This document shows, piece after piece, positions 1-9,081 of a stretch of 64,000 nucleotides of DNA. A program made the position numbers and the translations under genes. The notes under the pieces are model-generated. The model searched no databases. It had not been told where the DNA came from and was given only the letters and a program-made list of their open reading frames with translations. Source of the DNA: an uncultured Bacteroidota bacterium (GTDB lineage Bacteria; Bacteroidota; Bacteroidia; Flavobacteriales; Flavobacteriaceae); contig CACMZR010000003.1 in the NCBI GenBank assembly GCA_902618245.1, positions 62,001 through 126,000 of the forward strand. Direction: 5' to 3'. Position 1 is the first letter of the stretch. Each line of letters opens with the position of its first letter.

Positions 1-257
1 AACATGATACCTTTTTCATTTTCAATTTCATATAATTTGCTGTTTACCTTTATAGGATTTTTAAGTCTTCCAGCATAACGTCCAATAATTGCACCCCTGG
101 ACCATGAATCTGAAATGTATTCATTTAAATTTTTAAGTCCTTGAATTACATTTATGAAGCTTCCATATCTGTTTTTTACCCATAATTCGTGAAGAGTGGC
201 ACCGAATGATAAGAATATCGCTTTTATGTTTCCATTATCTAAGGTGTATGTTTTCAA
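1..257 (-). CDS. galM: Aldose 1-epimerase (galactose mutarotase), N-terminal part
   Basis: Partial gene cut by the left window edge; about 85 codons are visible. The reading frame gives a mutarotase N-terminus: a GATLHELWV segment, then a GRYAGRL motif that matches the GRYANRI signature of the GalM family, followed by the strand region expected before the catalytic histidine. The enzyme interconverts alpha and beta anomers of hexoses. The only plausible start is TTG at 257, which overlaps the msrA stop codon by four bases (TTGA), so translation is probably coupled to msrA. No in-frame ATG was seen near it. Family identity is fairly sure; the sugar specificity cannot be told from this fragment. 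Confidence 0.72.
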   Translation of the reverse strand, partial: MKTYTLDNGNIKAIFLSFGATLHELWVKNRYGSFINVIQGLKNLNEYISDSWSRGAIIGRYAGRLKNPIKVNSKLYEIENEKGIM

Positions 258-907
258 TGTTTTTCCTTTAAAAGCTCTGGGTATTGTTTTTGAAATTTTT
301 TTAATCTAGGAATGGAAACGTTTTTTACATAGGGATTATCGGGATTATTTTTTTCATAATCTTGATGGTAATCTTCAGCGTAATAGAATTTTTCTAATGG
401 TTTAATTTCTGTAATTATCTTGTTTGAAAAATAATTACCATTATTCAAAGTTTTTATATAATTAATAATAGATTCTCTCTCGAATTCATTTGTATAAAAT
501 GCTATCGAACGATATTGAGATCCATAATCTGGTCCTTGTCTATTAGGAGTTGTTGGATCATGAGAACCAAAAAAAACTCTTAAAAGAGTACCATAACTTA
601 CTTGATTCGGGTCATATATAACTTCAACTGATTCCGCATGTCCCGTTCTACCTGTTCCAATTTGATTGTAATTAGGGTTTTTTGTAAAACCCCCTGCATA
701 ACCAGAATGAACTTCTTTAACTCCTTTAATACTTTCATAAATAGCTTCTACACACCAAAAACAACCTGAAGCAAAATATGCTTTTTTTAATCCCTCTTGA
801 TTCATTTCTGGAGGGGTCCAAATTGCTTGGGAACTATTTAAAGGAGCAGTATTTGAAATACATGTTTGTAACGAAATTGAAAATATTAGGGCAAATAGAG
901 CTTTCAT
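254..907 (-). CDS. msrA: Peptide methionine sulfoxide reductase MsrA, lipoprotein form
   Basis: Reduces the S-epimer of methionine sulfoxide in proteins. The 217-residue product has the catalytic GCFWC motif (nucleophile Cys49), followed by VEAIYESIKGV and HSGYAGG, all standard MsrA signatures. The first 16 residues form a hydrophobic signal ending in LQTC, a lipobox, so the enzyme is probably anchored in the envelope and acts in the periplasm. It lies 30 bases after leuB and overlaps the aldose epimerase start by four bases. It could ride on the leu transcript, but a perfect TAnnTTTG element sits just upstream of its start. Two msrB genes are found near 56-57 kb, one also a lipoprotein. Confidence 0.95.
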   Translation of the reverse strand: MKALFALIFSISLQTCISNTAPLNSSQAIWTPPEMNQEGLKKAYFASGCFWCVEAIYESIKGVKEVHSGYAGGFTKNPNYNQIGTGRTGHAESVEVIYDPNQVSYGTLLRVFFGSHDPTTPNRQGPDYGSQYRSIAFYTNEFERESIINYIKTLNNGNYFSNKIITEIKPLEKFYYAEDYHQDYEKNNPDNPYVKNVSIPRLKKFQKQYPELLKEKH

Positions 908-925
908 TTAATTATTTTATTTGTA

Positions 926-933
926 CAAATATA
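926..933 (-). promoter_or_regulatory. Possible -7 promoter element for msrA
   Basis: On the minus strand the sequence TATATTTG matches the Bacteroidota -7 consensus TAnnTTTG exactly and lies about 18 bases from the msrA ATG. No TTG is found at the -33 distance, and such matches arise easily in AT-rich DNA, so this is only a candidate. Confidence 0.25.
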
Positions 934-937
934 TATA

Positions 938-2002
938 TTACCTAATCAGTTCTTTTAAATAATCACCGACTTCAGAGGTAGAAAAAGAATTTTCACCCTT
1001 TTCTGCTAAATCCTTAGTAACTTTTCCTTCAATAAGTGATTTATTTACTGCTTCGCGAATATTAGCTCCCTCATTATGCAAACCAAAGCTCATTTCAAAC
1101 ATCATTGCTGCAGAAAGAATTGTAGCTAAAGGATTTGCAATCCCGAGGCCTGCAGCTTCAGGAAATGATCCATGTATAGGCTCGTATAGAGAATTTTCTA
1201 AACCGACAGATGCTGAAGGCATAAGACCCATTGATCCAGATATAACAGATGCTTCATCAGTTAAAATATCACCGAAGAGATTCTCAGTTACTAAAACATC
1301 ATAAGAATTTGGCCATTGAACAAGTCGCATTGCAACGGCATCAACAAATTCGTATGAAACTTTTACATCTGGGTAATCTTTTTCCATTTCTTGAAATGTT
1401 TCTCTCCATAGTCGAGAACTTTCCAAAACATTTGCTTTATCAACACAACATAGTTTTTTTTTTCTTTTCATAGCCAATTCAAAACCTTTAACAGCTATTC
1501 TTTTTATTTCATCTCGATTATATGTACAAGTATCAAAAGCTGTATTTCCATCATCTTTTCTTCCTCTTTCTCCAAAATAAATTCCTCCCGTTAGCTCCCT
1601 TAGAAAAACTAAATCTGTACCCTCAATACGCTCTTTTTTTAAAGGTGATTTATTTAATAAAGAGGGGAAAGTAAAAGTTGGACGTACATTAGCAAATAGG
1701 CCAAGTTTTTTTCTCATTCTTAAAAGTCCTTGCTCAGGTCTTACTTTTGCTGATGGATCATTATCAAATCGTGGATGTCCAATAGCTCCAAATAGAATTG
1801 CGTCTGAAGCAAGACATATATCATGTGTTTTATTCGGATAAGGATCACCAACCGCATCAATTGCTGCAGCTCCCATTAAAGCTGATTTCCATTCAATATT
1901 GTGATTAAATTTTTTGGCAATTGCTTCTGATACTTTGACAGCTTCATTTATTACCTCAGGTCCAATTCCATCTCCTGCAAGAAGGGCTATTTTTAAATTC
2001 AT
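938..2002 (-). CDS. leuB: 3-isopropylmalate dehydrogenase
   Basis: Oxidises and decarboxylates 3-isopropylmalate to 2-oxoisocaproate with NAD, the third step of leucine synthesis. The 354-residue length is normal. Visible signatures are ALLAGDGIGPEV at the N-terminus, the substrate-binding RELTGGIYFG, and the NAD/Mg region NLFGDILTDEASVISGS followed by EPIHGSFPEAAG. It is the last leu gene of a five-gene leftward operon, 7 bases after the second LeuA-type synthase, and could also process beta-methylmalate if that synthase makes citramalate. Confidence 0.97.
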   Translation of the reverse strand: MNLKIALLAGDGIGPEVINEAVKVSEAIAKKFNHNIEWKSALMGAAAIDAVGDPYPNKTHDICLASDAILFGAIGHPRFDNDPSAKVRPEQGLLRMRKKLGLFANVRPTFTFPSLLNKSPLKKERIEGTDLVFLRELTGGIYFGERGRKDDGNTAFDTCTYNRDEIKRIAVKGFELAMKRKKKLCCVDKANVLESSRLWRETFQEMEKDYPDVKVSYEFVDAVAMRLVQWPNSYDVLVTENLFGDILTDEASVISGSMGLMPSASVGLENSLYEPIHGSFPEAAGLGIANPLATILSAAMMFEMSFGLHNEGANIREAVNKSLIEGKVTKDLAEKGENSFSTSEVGDYLKELIR

Positions 2003-2009
2003 AGGGGCG

Positions 2010-3527
2010 CTATTGTTGTATTATATTTAACATCTTTTCTGTTGCTTTAATTGCTGAAACAGTTTGATCAGAGTCTAATCCTCTAGTTTTAAAATCATTA
2101 GACCCATTATGCCACGTGATTGTGGTTTCACATAAAGCGTCTGAATTACTGCCTGGTGGTATTCTTACAGCATAATCTACTAAAATAGGTAAGCTCCTTT
2201 TTTGCTTTTGGTATACCTTGTTTAAAGCATTCCAAAAAGCATCATATTGACCATCACCTGAAGCATTTTCCTCAAATATTTTATTTTCAATTTTTAATGA
2301 AATGCTTGTAGTTGGTTTTAATCCTTTTGAATGAGTTAATACGTAAGAGTCAATTTTTACTTTATCAGGAATTTCACCACCTAAAACATCTGAAATTATA
2401 AAAGGGAGATCCTCAGCTGTAACACGCTCTTTTCTGTCACCAAGTTCGATAATTCGTTGAGTTACTTTTTTAAGATCTTTATCATTAAGTGTTAAACCTA
2501 ATTCTTGAAGATTTTTTTGAATATTGGCTTTTCCAGATGTTTTTCCTAATGCATATTTTCTTTTTCTATCAAAACGCTCAGGAAGAAGATCATTAAAATA
2601 TAGATTTCTTTTGTGATCACCATCAGCATGAATCCCTGCTGTTTGTGTGAAAACATTTTCACCTACAATTGGTTTATTAGCAGGTATCCTGAATCCGGTA
2701 ATAGTAGCAACAAGTTGGCTAACCTTATGTAATGCATTTTCTTTAATACTTATTTTGACTTCGGGAAGAAAATCATTTATTACAGCGACGACACTTGCTA
2801 ACGGTGCATTACCGGCACGTTCACCCATACCATTTACAGTTAAGTGAACCCCTTTAACTCCCGCTTTTACAGCCTCTAGTACATTTGCAACACTAAGATC
2901 ATAATCATTATGACCGTGAAAATCAAAATGTATATTAGGATAGCGGTTTACCAGCTCAGATAAATATTCAGAAGTCATTTCAGGAGTTAGAACCCCTAAT
3001 GTGTCAGGAAGTAAAACTCTAGCAATATTTTGTTTAGATATAAAATCAAGGTAATTATATACATAATTTCTTGAATCAGCCATTCCATTGCTCCAGTCCT
3101 CTAAATAAACATTTGTATTTAACCCTTCATTTTCTGCAATTTTAATACATTTTAAAATATTTTTAAAATGGTTTTCGGGAGTTTGCTTTAGTTGATATTT
3201 TAGATGATTTAACGACCCTTTTGTAAGTAAATTTTGAACCTTTGCTCCAGCTTTTTTCATCCACTTTATTGATCGTCCATTATCTACAAAAGTTAGAATC
3301 TCGATTCGACTTAGGTAGCCGTTCGATTTTGCCCAATCAGTTATGCCTTTTACTGCTTTTGATTCTCCCTCAGAAACGTGAGCTGATGCGATCTCTATCC
3401 TATCAATATTTAGTTCTTGTAATAAAAGTTGGGCAAGAGTGAGTTTTTCAGAAATAGAAAAAGAAACTCCTGAAGTTTGCTCTCCATCTCTAAGGGTTGT
3501 ATCCATTATCTCTAAATGCTTATTCAT
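2010..3527 (-). CDS. LeuA-type synthase with regulatory domain (citramalate or 2-isopropylmalate synthase)
   Basis: A 505-residue HMGL-like acyltransferase. The barrel starts with [14 protein letters not shown] and carries DFHGHNDYDLSVANV, the metal-binding HGHND motif. From about residue 355 a C-terminal domain of the LeuA dimerisation/regulatory type is visible, with GDGQYDAFWNALNK and the DYAVRIPPGSNSDAL region. Such enzymes condense acetyl-CoA with a 2-oxo acid. It is the second LeuA-like gene of the operon: the first (5559-6707) is short and lacks the regulatory domain. It may be citramalate synthase feeding isoleucine synthesis through LeuCD/LeuB, or a feedback-controlled isopropylmalate synthase; the sequence alone does not decide. 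Confidence 0.85.
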   Translation of the reverse strand: MNKHLEIMDTTLRDGEQTSGVSFSISEKLTLAQLLLQELNIDRIEIASAHVSEGESKAVKGITDWAKSNGYLSRIEILTFVDNGRSIKWMKKAGAKVQNLLTKGSLNHLKYQLKQTPENHFKNILKCIKIAENEGLNTNVYLEDWSNGMADSRNYVYNYLDFISKQNIARVLLPDTLGVLTPEMTSEYLSELVNRYPNIHFDFHGHNDYDLSVANVLEAVKAGVKGVHLTVNGMGERAGNAPLASVVAVINDFLPEVKISIKENALHKVSQLVATITGFRIPANKPIVGENVFTQTAGIHADGDHKRNLYFNDLLPERFDRKRKYALGKTSGKANIQKNLQELGLTLNDKDLKKVTQRIIELGDRKERVTAEDLPFIISDVLGGEIPDKVKIDSYVLTHSKGLKPTTSISLKIENKIFEENASGDGQYDAFWNALNKVYQKQKRSLPILVDYAVRIPPGSNSDALCETTITWHNGSNDFKTRGLDSDQTVSAIKATEKMLNIIQQ

Positions 3528-3544
3528 TTTAAAATTGGATATTT

Positions 3545-4141
3545 CTATAAAGGGGATTTAGATTCAAATTCTTTTATTTTGGATTTCATGCTACACAAAT
3601 AGTCAATATCGTCATAACCATTAATCATATTTTCTTTTTTGTAAGAATTTATTTTAAACTTTTCAGAATGTTTTGAGTCACATATACTTATTAATTGTTT
3701 TGGTAGGTCAATTTTTAATTCTGTTTTTGCATCATTATAAATAGCTTCAAAAATATGGTTTAGAAATGATTGTGATACTTCTACAGGAAGAACGCCAATA
3801 TTTAAGCAGTTATTTTTAAAAATATCAGCAAAGAAACTTGACACAACACACCTAAAGCCATAATCATATATTGCCCATGTTGCGTGCTCCCTTGATGAAC
3901 CTGATCCAAAGTTGTTTCCTCCTACTAATATACTTCCAGAATATGTTGGATTATTTAGTACAAAATCCTTTTTGATACTGTTATCTTGATTAAATCTCCA
4001 GTCCCTAAATAAGTTATCACCAAATCCTTTTCTTTCTGTTGCTTTAAGAAATCTCGCGGGAATTATTTGATCCGTATCTACGTTTTCTATAGGTAATGGG
4101 ACAGCTGAACTTTTTAAAACTTTGAATGAATCGTATGACAT
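3545..4141 (-). CDS. leuD: 3-isopropylmalate dehydratase small subunit
   Basis: Small subunit of isopropylmalate isomerase, which works with LeuC. The 198-residue product contains NVDTDQIIPARFLK near the start and GGNNFGSGSSREHATWA, the classic swivel-domain motif that binds substrate. It lies directly after leuC (5-base gap) and 17 bases before the second LeuA-type gene. Length is typical for Bacteroidota LeuD. Confidence 0.96.
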   Translation of the reverse strand: MSYDSFKVLKSSAVPLPIENVDTDQIIPARFLKATERKGFGDNLFRDWRFNQDNSIKKDFVLNNPTYSGSILVGGNNFGSGSSREHATWAIYDYGFRCVVSSFFADIFKNNCLNIGVLPVEVSQSFLNHIFEAIYNDAKTELKIDLPKQLISICDSKHSEKFKINSYKKENMINGYDDIDYLCSMKSKIKEFESKSPL

Positions 4142-4146
4142 GCTAA

Positions 4147-5541
4147 TTAAATGAAAGATCTTGGATCCGTTATCTTGCCAGTTATTGCAGCTGCTGCAGC
4201 AACAAGTGGACTTGCAAGAAGTGTTCTTGCACCAGGGCCTTGCCTACCTTCGAAGTTTCTATTAGAAGTACTAACTGCATATTTACCAGGAGGTATTTTA
4301 TCATCATTCATAGCCAAGCAAGCTGAACAACCCGGTTCTCTTAATTCAAATTCAGCATCTTTAAAGATTTCTAACAATCCCTCATTCTTAATAGCTTCCA
4401 TAACTTTATGAGAGCCTGGTACAAGCCATGCAGTAACATTTTTAGAACGCTTACGACCACTTACGATACTTGCAAACGCTCTGAAATCCTCAATACGTCC
4501 ATTAGTACAACTTCCTATAAAAACATAGTCAATAGGTTTTCCAATCATACTTTCACCTTCTTTATAACCCATGTAATCTAATGACTTTATATATGTTAAT
4601 TTACCATTATCAACATCTTTAGCTTTTGGAATTGATTTTGTGATACTAATTCCCATTCCAGGATTTGTGCCAAATGTTATCATTGGATCAATTTCTGAAC
4701 CTTTAAAAAAGAACTCTTTGTCAAATTTTGCACCTTTATCTGTGAAAAGTGTACGCCAATACTTTTGTGTTTTTAATAAATCATCTCCTTTTGGAGTGAA
4801 TTCTCTGTCCTTAATGTATTCAAAAGTTTTACTATCTGGAGCAATCATTCCCCCTCTAGCACCCATTTCAATACTGAGATTACAAACTGTCATTCTCCCT
4901 TCCATGCTTAACTCACGGAATACTTCTCCGGAATACTCAACAAAATAGCCAGTTGCTCCTGATGTTGTTAATTTTGAAATTATAAATAATGCAATGTCCT
5001 TTGGAGTAACACCATTATTTAATTTTCCATCAATAGTTATTCTCATTTTTTTTGGTTTTGGTTGCATAATGCACTGGGTTGCAAGTACCATCTCTACTTC
5101 GGATGTTCCAATTCCAAATGCTATTGCACCAAAAGCGCCATGAGTGGAAGTATGTGAATCACCGCAAACTATTGTAGCTCCGGGTTGAGTTATTCCATAC
5201 TCTGGACCTACAACATGCACAATACCATTTTTTTTGTGTCCAAGTCCCCAATAGGAAATACCATGCTCATTTGCATTTTTTTCTAGTGCTTCAAGCTGAT
5301 TTTTTGATTCAGGGTCAGTTATGGGTAAGTGTTGATTTTTAGTAGGTGTATTATGATCTGCTGTTGCAAAAGTTCTTTCGGGATAAAGCACGGAAATTCT
5401 TCTGTTTTTTAAGCCAAGAAAAGCTACAGGGCTTGTGACTTCATGAATCATGTGACGATCAATGAATAAAACGTGTGGTCCGTTTTTAATTCTTTTTACA
5501 ACGTGGGAGTCCCAGACCTTATCAAATAGAGTTTTAGCCAT
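4147..5541 (-). CDS. leuC: 3-isopropylmalate dehydratase large subunit
   Basis: Aconitase-family subunit that isomerises 2- to 3-isopropylmalate using a 4Fe-4S cluster. The 464-residue protein shows [19 protein letters not shown], and the three cluster cysteines are present in GSCTNGR (around residue 344) and [10 protein letters not shown] (around 404-407). The C-terminus with [14 protein letters not shown] is standard. It is placed between leuA and leuD with gaps of 5-17 bases, consistent with co-transcription. Confidence 0.97.
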   Translation of the reverse strand: MAKTLFDKVWDSHVVKRIKNGPHVLFIDRHMIHEVTSPVAFLGLKNRRISVLYPERTFATADHNTPTKNQHLPITDPESKNQLEALEKNANEHGISYWGLGHKKNGIVHVVGPEYGITQPGATIVCGDSHTSTHGAFGAIAFGIGTSEVEMVLATQCIMQPKPKKMRITIDGKLNNGVTPKDIALFIISKLTTSGATGYFVEYSGEVFRELSMEGRMTVCNLSIEMGARGGMIAPDSKTFEYIKDREFTPKGDDLLKTQKYWRTLFTDKGAKFDKEFFFKGSEIDPMITFGTNPGMGISITKSIPKAKDVDNGKLTYIKSLDYMGYKEGESMIGKPIDYVFIGSCTNGRIEDFRAFASIVSGRKRSKNVTAWLVPGSHKVMEAIKNEGLLEIFKDAEFELREPGCSACLAMNDDKIPPGKYAVSTSNRNFEGRQGPGARTLLASPLVAAAAAITGKITDPRSFI

Positions 5542-5558
5542 ACATTTTGATTTTATTT

Positions 5559-6707
5559 CTATAGATTACTTGCTTTGATTATTTCTGGGAGATCCTCATC
5601 TCCTATTTCTTTAATTTTATCTGCAACTATTAAAAATTGTTCGTATACACGGTCAAGTTGAAGCTTATCTAGTTCATAACCTATTTTTTTTGCTCGATAT
5701 GCTAAAGCAGCTCTTCCAGATCTTGCAGTTAAAACTATGGATGATTCATTCACACCCACATCCTTTGGATTTATTATTTCATAAGTTTCACGTTTTTTTA
5801 TAACACCATCTTGATGTATACCAGATGAGTGAGCAAAAGCATTTGCACCTACAATTGCTTTATTAGGCTGAACAGGCATTGCCATGCTTTCAGAAACAAG
5901 TTGGCTAGTTAATAAAAGTTGTTTTGATTTTATTCTTGTATCAAGATTCAATTTTGGGTGTTGACGAAGAATCATAACAACCTCTTCTAGAGAAGTATTT
6001 CCTGCACGTTCACCAATACCATTTATTGTACATTCAATTTGTCTAGCTCCATTTTGAACACCTGCTATCGAATTAGCAGTAGCAAGGCCTAAATCATTGT
6101 GACAGTGACATGAAATAATAGCATTATGTATACCTTTTACATTTTCCTTTAGATATTTAATTTTAGATCCATATTCTTCAGGTAAACAATAACCAGTTGT
6201 GTCAGGAATATTTAAAACCGTTGCTCCAGCTTTTACTACTGCTTGACATATTTTAGCTAAAAATTCATTATTTGTTCTTCCCGCATCTTCCGCATAAAAC
6301 TCAACATCCTCTACATAACTTTTAGCATGAGCAACGGCAGCTGTTGCACGTTCGATAATTTTTTCTGGACTTGAATTAAATTTGAATCTGATATGACTTT
6401 CAGATGTACCTATTCCAGTATGAATTCTAGCTCTTTTTGCAAATCTTAATGCGTCAGCTGCTACATCAATATCCTTTTTCACAGCCCTAGTCAAACCACA
6501 AACTTTAGAGTTTTTTACCAACTTAGAAATATTTTCCACAGCTTTGTAATCACCAGGACTTGATATTGGGAAACCAGCTTCTAGAACATCAACTCCTAAT
6601 TCGTCTAACTGTTTCGCTATTGTAAGTTTTGTTGAGGAATCTAATTTACAGCCGGGAACTTGTTCGCCATCGCGTAAAGTAGTGTCAAATATTTCTACAA
6701 ATTCCAT
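5559..6707 (-). CDS. leuA: 2-isopropylmalate synthase, short form without regulatory domain
   Basis: First gene of the leucine operon. The 382-residue product has [23 protein letters not shown] and [15 protein letters not shown] (metal-binding HxHND type), as expected for condensation of acetyl-CoA and 2-oxoisovalerate. Full-length LeuA proteins are about 500 residues; here the sequence stops after the catalytic barrel and linker, so the leucine-sensing domain is missing. This short form is known in Bacteroidota. It might therefore be insensitive to leucine, with regulation left to the second synthase at 2010-3527. Start ATG lies about 23 bases after the predicted transcription start. Confidence 0.93.
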   Translation of the reverse strand: MEFVEIFDTTLRDGEQVPGCKLDSSTKLTIAKQLDELGVDVLEAGFPISSPGDYKAVENISKLVKNSKVCGLTRAVKKDIDVAADALRFAKRARIHTGIGTSESHIRFKFNSSPEKIIERATAAVAHAKSYVEDVEFYAEDAGRTNNEFLAKICQAVVKAGATVLNIPDTTGYCLPEEYGSKIKYLKENVKGIHNAIISCHCHNDLGLATANSIAGVQNGARQIECTINGIGERAGNTSLEEVVMILRQHPKLNLDTRIKSKQLLLTSQLVSESMAMPVQPNKAIVGANAFAHSSGIHQDGVIKKRETYEIINPKDVGVNESSIVLTARSGRAALAYRAKKIGYELDKLQLDRVYEQFLIVADKIKEIGDEDLPEIIKASNL

Positions 6708-6736
6708 ATTATTGATCCTAAGCGGAAATTTACCAT

Positions 6737-6765
6737 CAAACTAAAATATAATTTATGTTTTCCAA
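6737..6765 (-). promoter_or_regulatory. Candidate promoter of the leu operon
   Basis: On the minus strand a TTG (6763-6765) is followed after 18 bases by TTAGTTTG (6737-6744), seven of eight matches to TAnnTTTG. The predicted leader is only about 22 bases, which leaves no room for a leader-peptide attenuator or a T-box. Confidence 0.45.
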
Positions 6766-6860
6766 TAATAAAAATAGCTATTTTTGTATTACAATATTCG
6801 TTGTGAAAAACAAACACCTAACATGCTAATTATAAGTAATTTGTATATAAATAATTTACA

Positions 6861-8435
6861 ATGACAAATGACCAGAAAGATAATTTATTTATTCTTATAA
6901 AGTCTTTGACTAAATCAGAAAAAAGGCAATTTACCTTATATGTGGGAAGAATGGATTCAAATGAAAATTCAAAATTTCTCAATTTATTTCAACTTTTGGA
7001 TAAAATGAATCGCTATGACGAAAAAGTAATTTTAAAAAAGGGAATTGTCACAAAACAACAGTTATCTAACCTGAAGGCTCATTTGTATAAACAAATTTTG
7101 GTTAGCCTACGAATGAATCCAATGCATAAAAATATTCGTATTTTAATAAGAGAGCAGTTAGATTTTGCTACAATTTTATATCAAAAAGGATTGTATAAGC
7201 AAAGTCTAAAAATTCTTGAAAAGTCAAAATTGCTTGCAAATAAACACCAAGAAAAGTATGTAGCTTACGATATAGTAGAGTTAGAAAAGATTATAGAGTC
7301 ACAATATATTACAAGAAGTTTGAGTAATCGTACAGAGACTTTAGTAGCTGAATCTGAAAAACTTCGTACACAAAATAATTTAACTACCAAACTTTCAAAT
7401 CTTTCATTGAAACTCTACGAGCGTTTAATTAAAGCAGGTTATGCAAAAAGTGACCAAGAGTATAGAGAAATAACCCAATTCTTTTATGAAAATTTACCAA
7501 AGTTTGATTATGATAAACTTGGATTTCGTGAAAAACTTTGGTACTACAAAGCCCACGTATGGTATAGTTTTCTCACTCAGGATTTTTTATCAACATATCG
7601 CTATGCATCGAAGTGGGTAAAAATGTTTGATAAAGAACCCTCAATGATTAATATTCATCCGGTTTTTTATTTAAAAGGCAATAATTATCTAATGGAGAGC
7701 TTAGTTTTGATCAAATACCCATCTAAATTCAATGAAACATTAGAACAAATGGTTTATTGGACTAAACACAACAGCTTTCCTAAAAATGATAATTTAAAAG
7801 CACTAATTTTCCAATTTTATTACAGTAATAAACTAAACTTTCATTTTTTAGAAGGAAGTTTTGAAAAGGGACTAATACTTATTCCCGAGATAAAAAAAGG
7901 AATTAAAGATTACCGAAATCAAATTGATCCTCATCATATAATGATGCTTTATTATAAAATTGCTTGTATTTATTTTGGTTCTGAAGACTATGAAAATTGT
8001 ATTTTCTTTTTGGATAAAATTATAAGTAATAAAAGCTTAAAAATGCGTGAAGACCTTTTGTGTTTTTCAAGAGTATTAAACATTTTTGCTCACTATGAAG
8101 CAGGATTTGATTATCATTTAGAAACTCACCTACGTGAAACATACAAGTTTCTGATTAAAATGAACGATCTGCATGAGGTCCAAAAGGCAATGATTAGATT
8201 TGTAAGAGGGCTAGGCGAAATTTATCCACACGAATTAAAAACAGCATTTGAATCTCTGTATAACGAACTAAAGCAGTATGAGAATGATCCCTATGAGAGT
8301 CGTTCATTTTTATATTTGGATATCCTATCATGGTTAGAAAGCAAAATTAAAAATGTACCAATTGCAAGTATTATTCGTCAAAAAGCATCTACAATTAATC
8401 GTAAAGAACGATCTTCCATATCCCCGTATTCATAG
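6861..8435 (+). CDS. Conserved helical protein of unknown function
   Basis: A 524-residue protein without signal peptide or membrane segment. It begins with a charged KSLTKSEKRQFTLYVGR region, and most of its length reads as amphipathic helices rich in Lys, Leu, Tyr and Phe, resembling an alpha-solenoid or TPR-like scaffold, though I cannot point to a clean TPR consensus. The style is that of flavobacterial conserved proteins, and I do not recognise a function. It is a single rightward gene divergent from leuA; its last 41 bases overlap the convergent pseudouridine synthase gene. Confidence 0.8.
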   Translation: MTNDQKDNLFILIKSLTKSEKRQFTLYVGRMDSNENSKFLNLFQLLDKMNRYDEKVILKKGIVTKQQLSNLKAHLYKQILVSLRMNPMHKNIRILIREQLDFATILYQKGLYKQSLKILEKSKLLANKHQEKYVAYDIVELEKIIESQYITRSLSNRTETLVAESEKLRTQNNLTTKLSNLSLKLYERLIKAGYAKSDQEYREITQFFYENLPKFDYDKLGFREKLWYYKAHVWYSFLTQDFLSTYRYASKWVKMFDKEPSMINIHPVFYLKGNNYLMESLVLIKYPSKFNETLEQMVYWTKHNSFPKNDNLKALIFQFYYSNKLNFHFLEGSFEKGLILIPEIKKGIKDYRNQIDPHHIMMLYYKIACIYFGSEDYENCIFFLDKIISNKSLKMREDLLCFSRVLNIFAHYEAGFDYHLETHLRETYKFLIKMNDLHEVQKAMIRFVRGLGEIYPHELKTAFESLYNELKQYENDPYESRSFLYLDILSWLESKIKNVPIASIIRQKASTINRKERSSISPYS

Positions 8436-9078
8436 GTAATACTTTAAAATTCAGTTTTTTTTTGGTAACAGGATGTGATAACGATAAGAATATTGAATGA
8501 AGACTTATACTTTTATCTTTATTTGCTCTCAGAGCTCCATATTTTACATCTCCCTGTATTGGAAAACCAAAGCTACTTAATTGTGCTCTAATTTGGTGGT
8601 GGCGACCACTAAGAAGCTCTATTTCTAGTAAGCAATATTTTTCAAATTCTTTTATTCGTTTTAAATTTAATTGAGCAAACTTACTCTCAGGGACTTTATT
8701 TAAGTGTGCTTTGGACTTATTTTTTTTTCTATTTCTTGTCATCCAATTTGACAAATTATTGCAATCCTTAGGAAATTTTTTATCTACAAGTGCCCAATAT
8801 TTTTTTTTGGTTAACCTTAACTTGAATTGTTCGTTTAATCGAGTAAGTGCTTTTGATGTTTTAGCAAAAACAAGAACACCACTGGTAGGTCTATCTATGC
8901 GGTGAACCACTCCTAGATATGCAGAGCCCTGTTTTTTCTTTTGAATTATTAAATAATTTTTAATTGAATCTGATAGTGATATGTCGCCAGTTTTATCAGA
9001 TTGGACCAATTCTCCAGGTTTTTTATTTATGATAATAATATGATTATCTTCGAAGAGAATACGCTTAATTAATTCCAA
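8395..9078 (-). CDS. RluA-family pseudouridine synthase
   Basis: Isomerises uridine to pseudouridine in rRNA or tRNA. The 227-residue protein has the family's catalytic motif VVHRIDRPTSGVLVFAKT with Asp62 as nucleophile, and the C-terminal GRHHQIRAQLSSFGFPIQGD motif. No S4 RNA-binding domain precedes the catalytic domain, so it is of the short type; the target base cannot be assigned. It lies 3 bases after panB and is probably co-transcribed with it. Its 3' end overlaps the convergent gene at 6861-8435 by 41 bases, which is long for such an overlap. Confidence 0.93.
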   Translation of the reverse strand: MELIKRILFEDNHIIIINKKPGELVQSDKTGDISLSDSIKNYLIIQKKKQGSAYLGVVHRIDRPTSGVLVFAKTSKALTRLNEQFKLRLTKKKYWALVDKKFPKDCNNLSNWMTRNRKKNKSKAHLNKVPESKFAQLNLKRIKEFEKYCLLEIELLSGRHHQIRAQLSSFGFPIQGDVKYGALRANKDKSISLHSIFLSLSHPVTKKKLNFKVLPMNTGIWKIVLYD

Positions 9079-9081
9079 AGA

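Noticed and set aside
6708-6860. Leader peptide or T-box controlling the leu operon
   Set aside because: The predicted transcript leader is about 22 bases and shows no Leu codon run or T-box motif.
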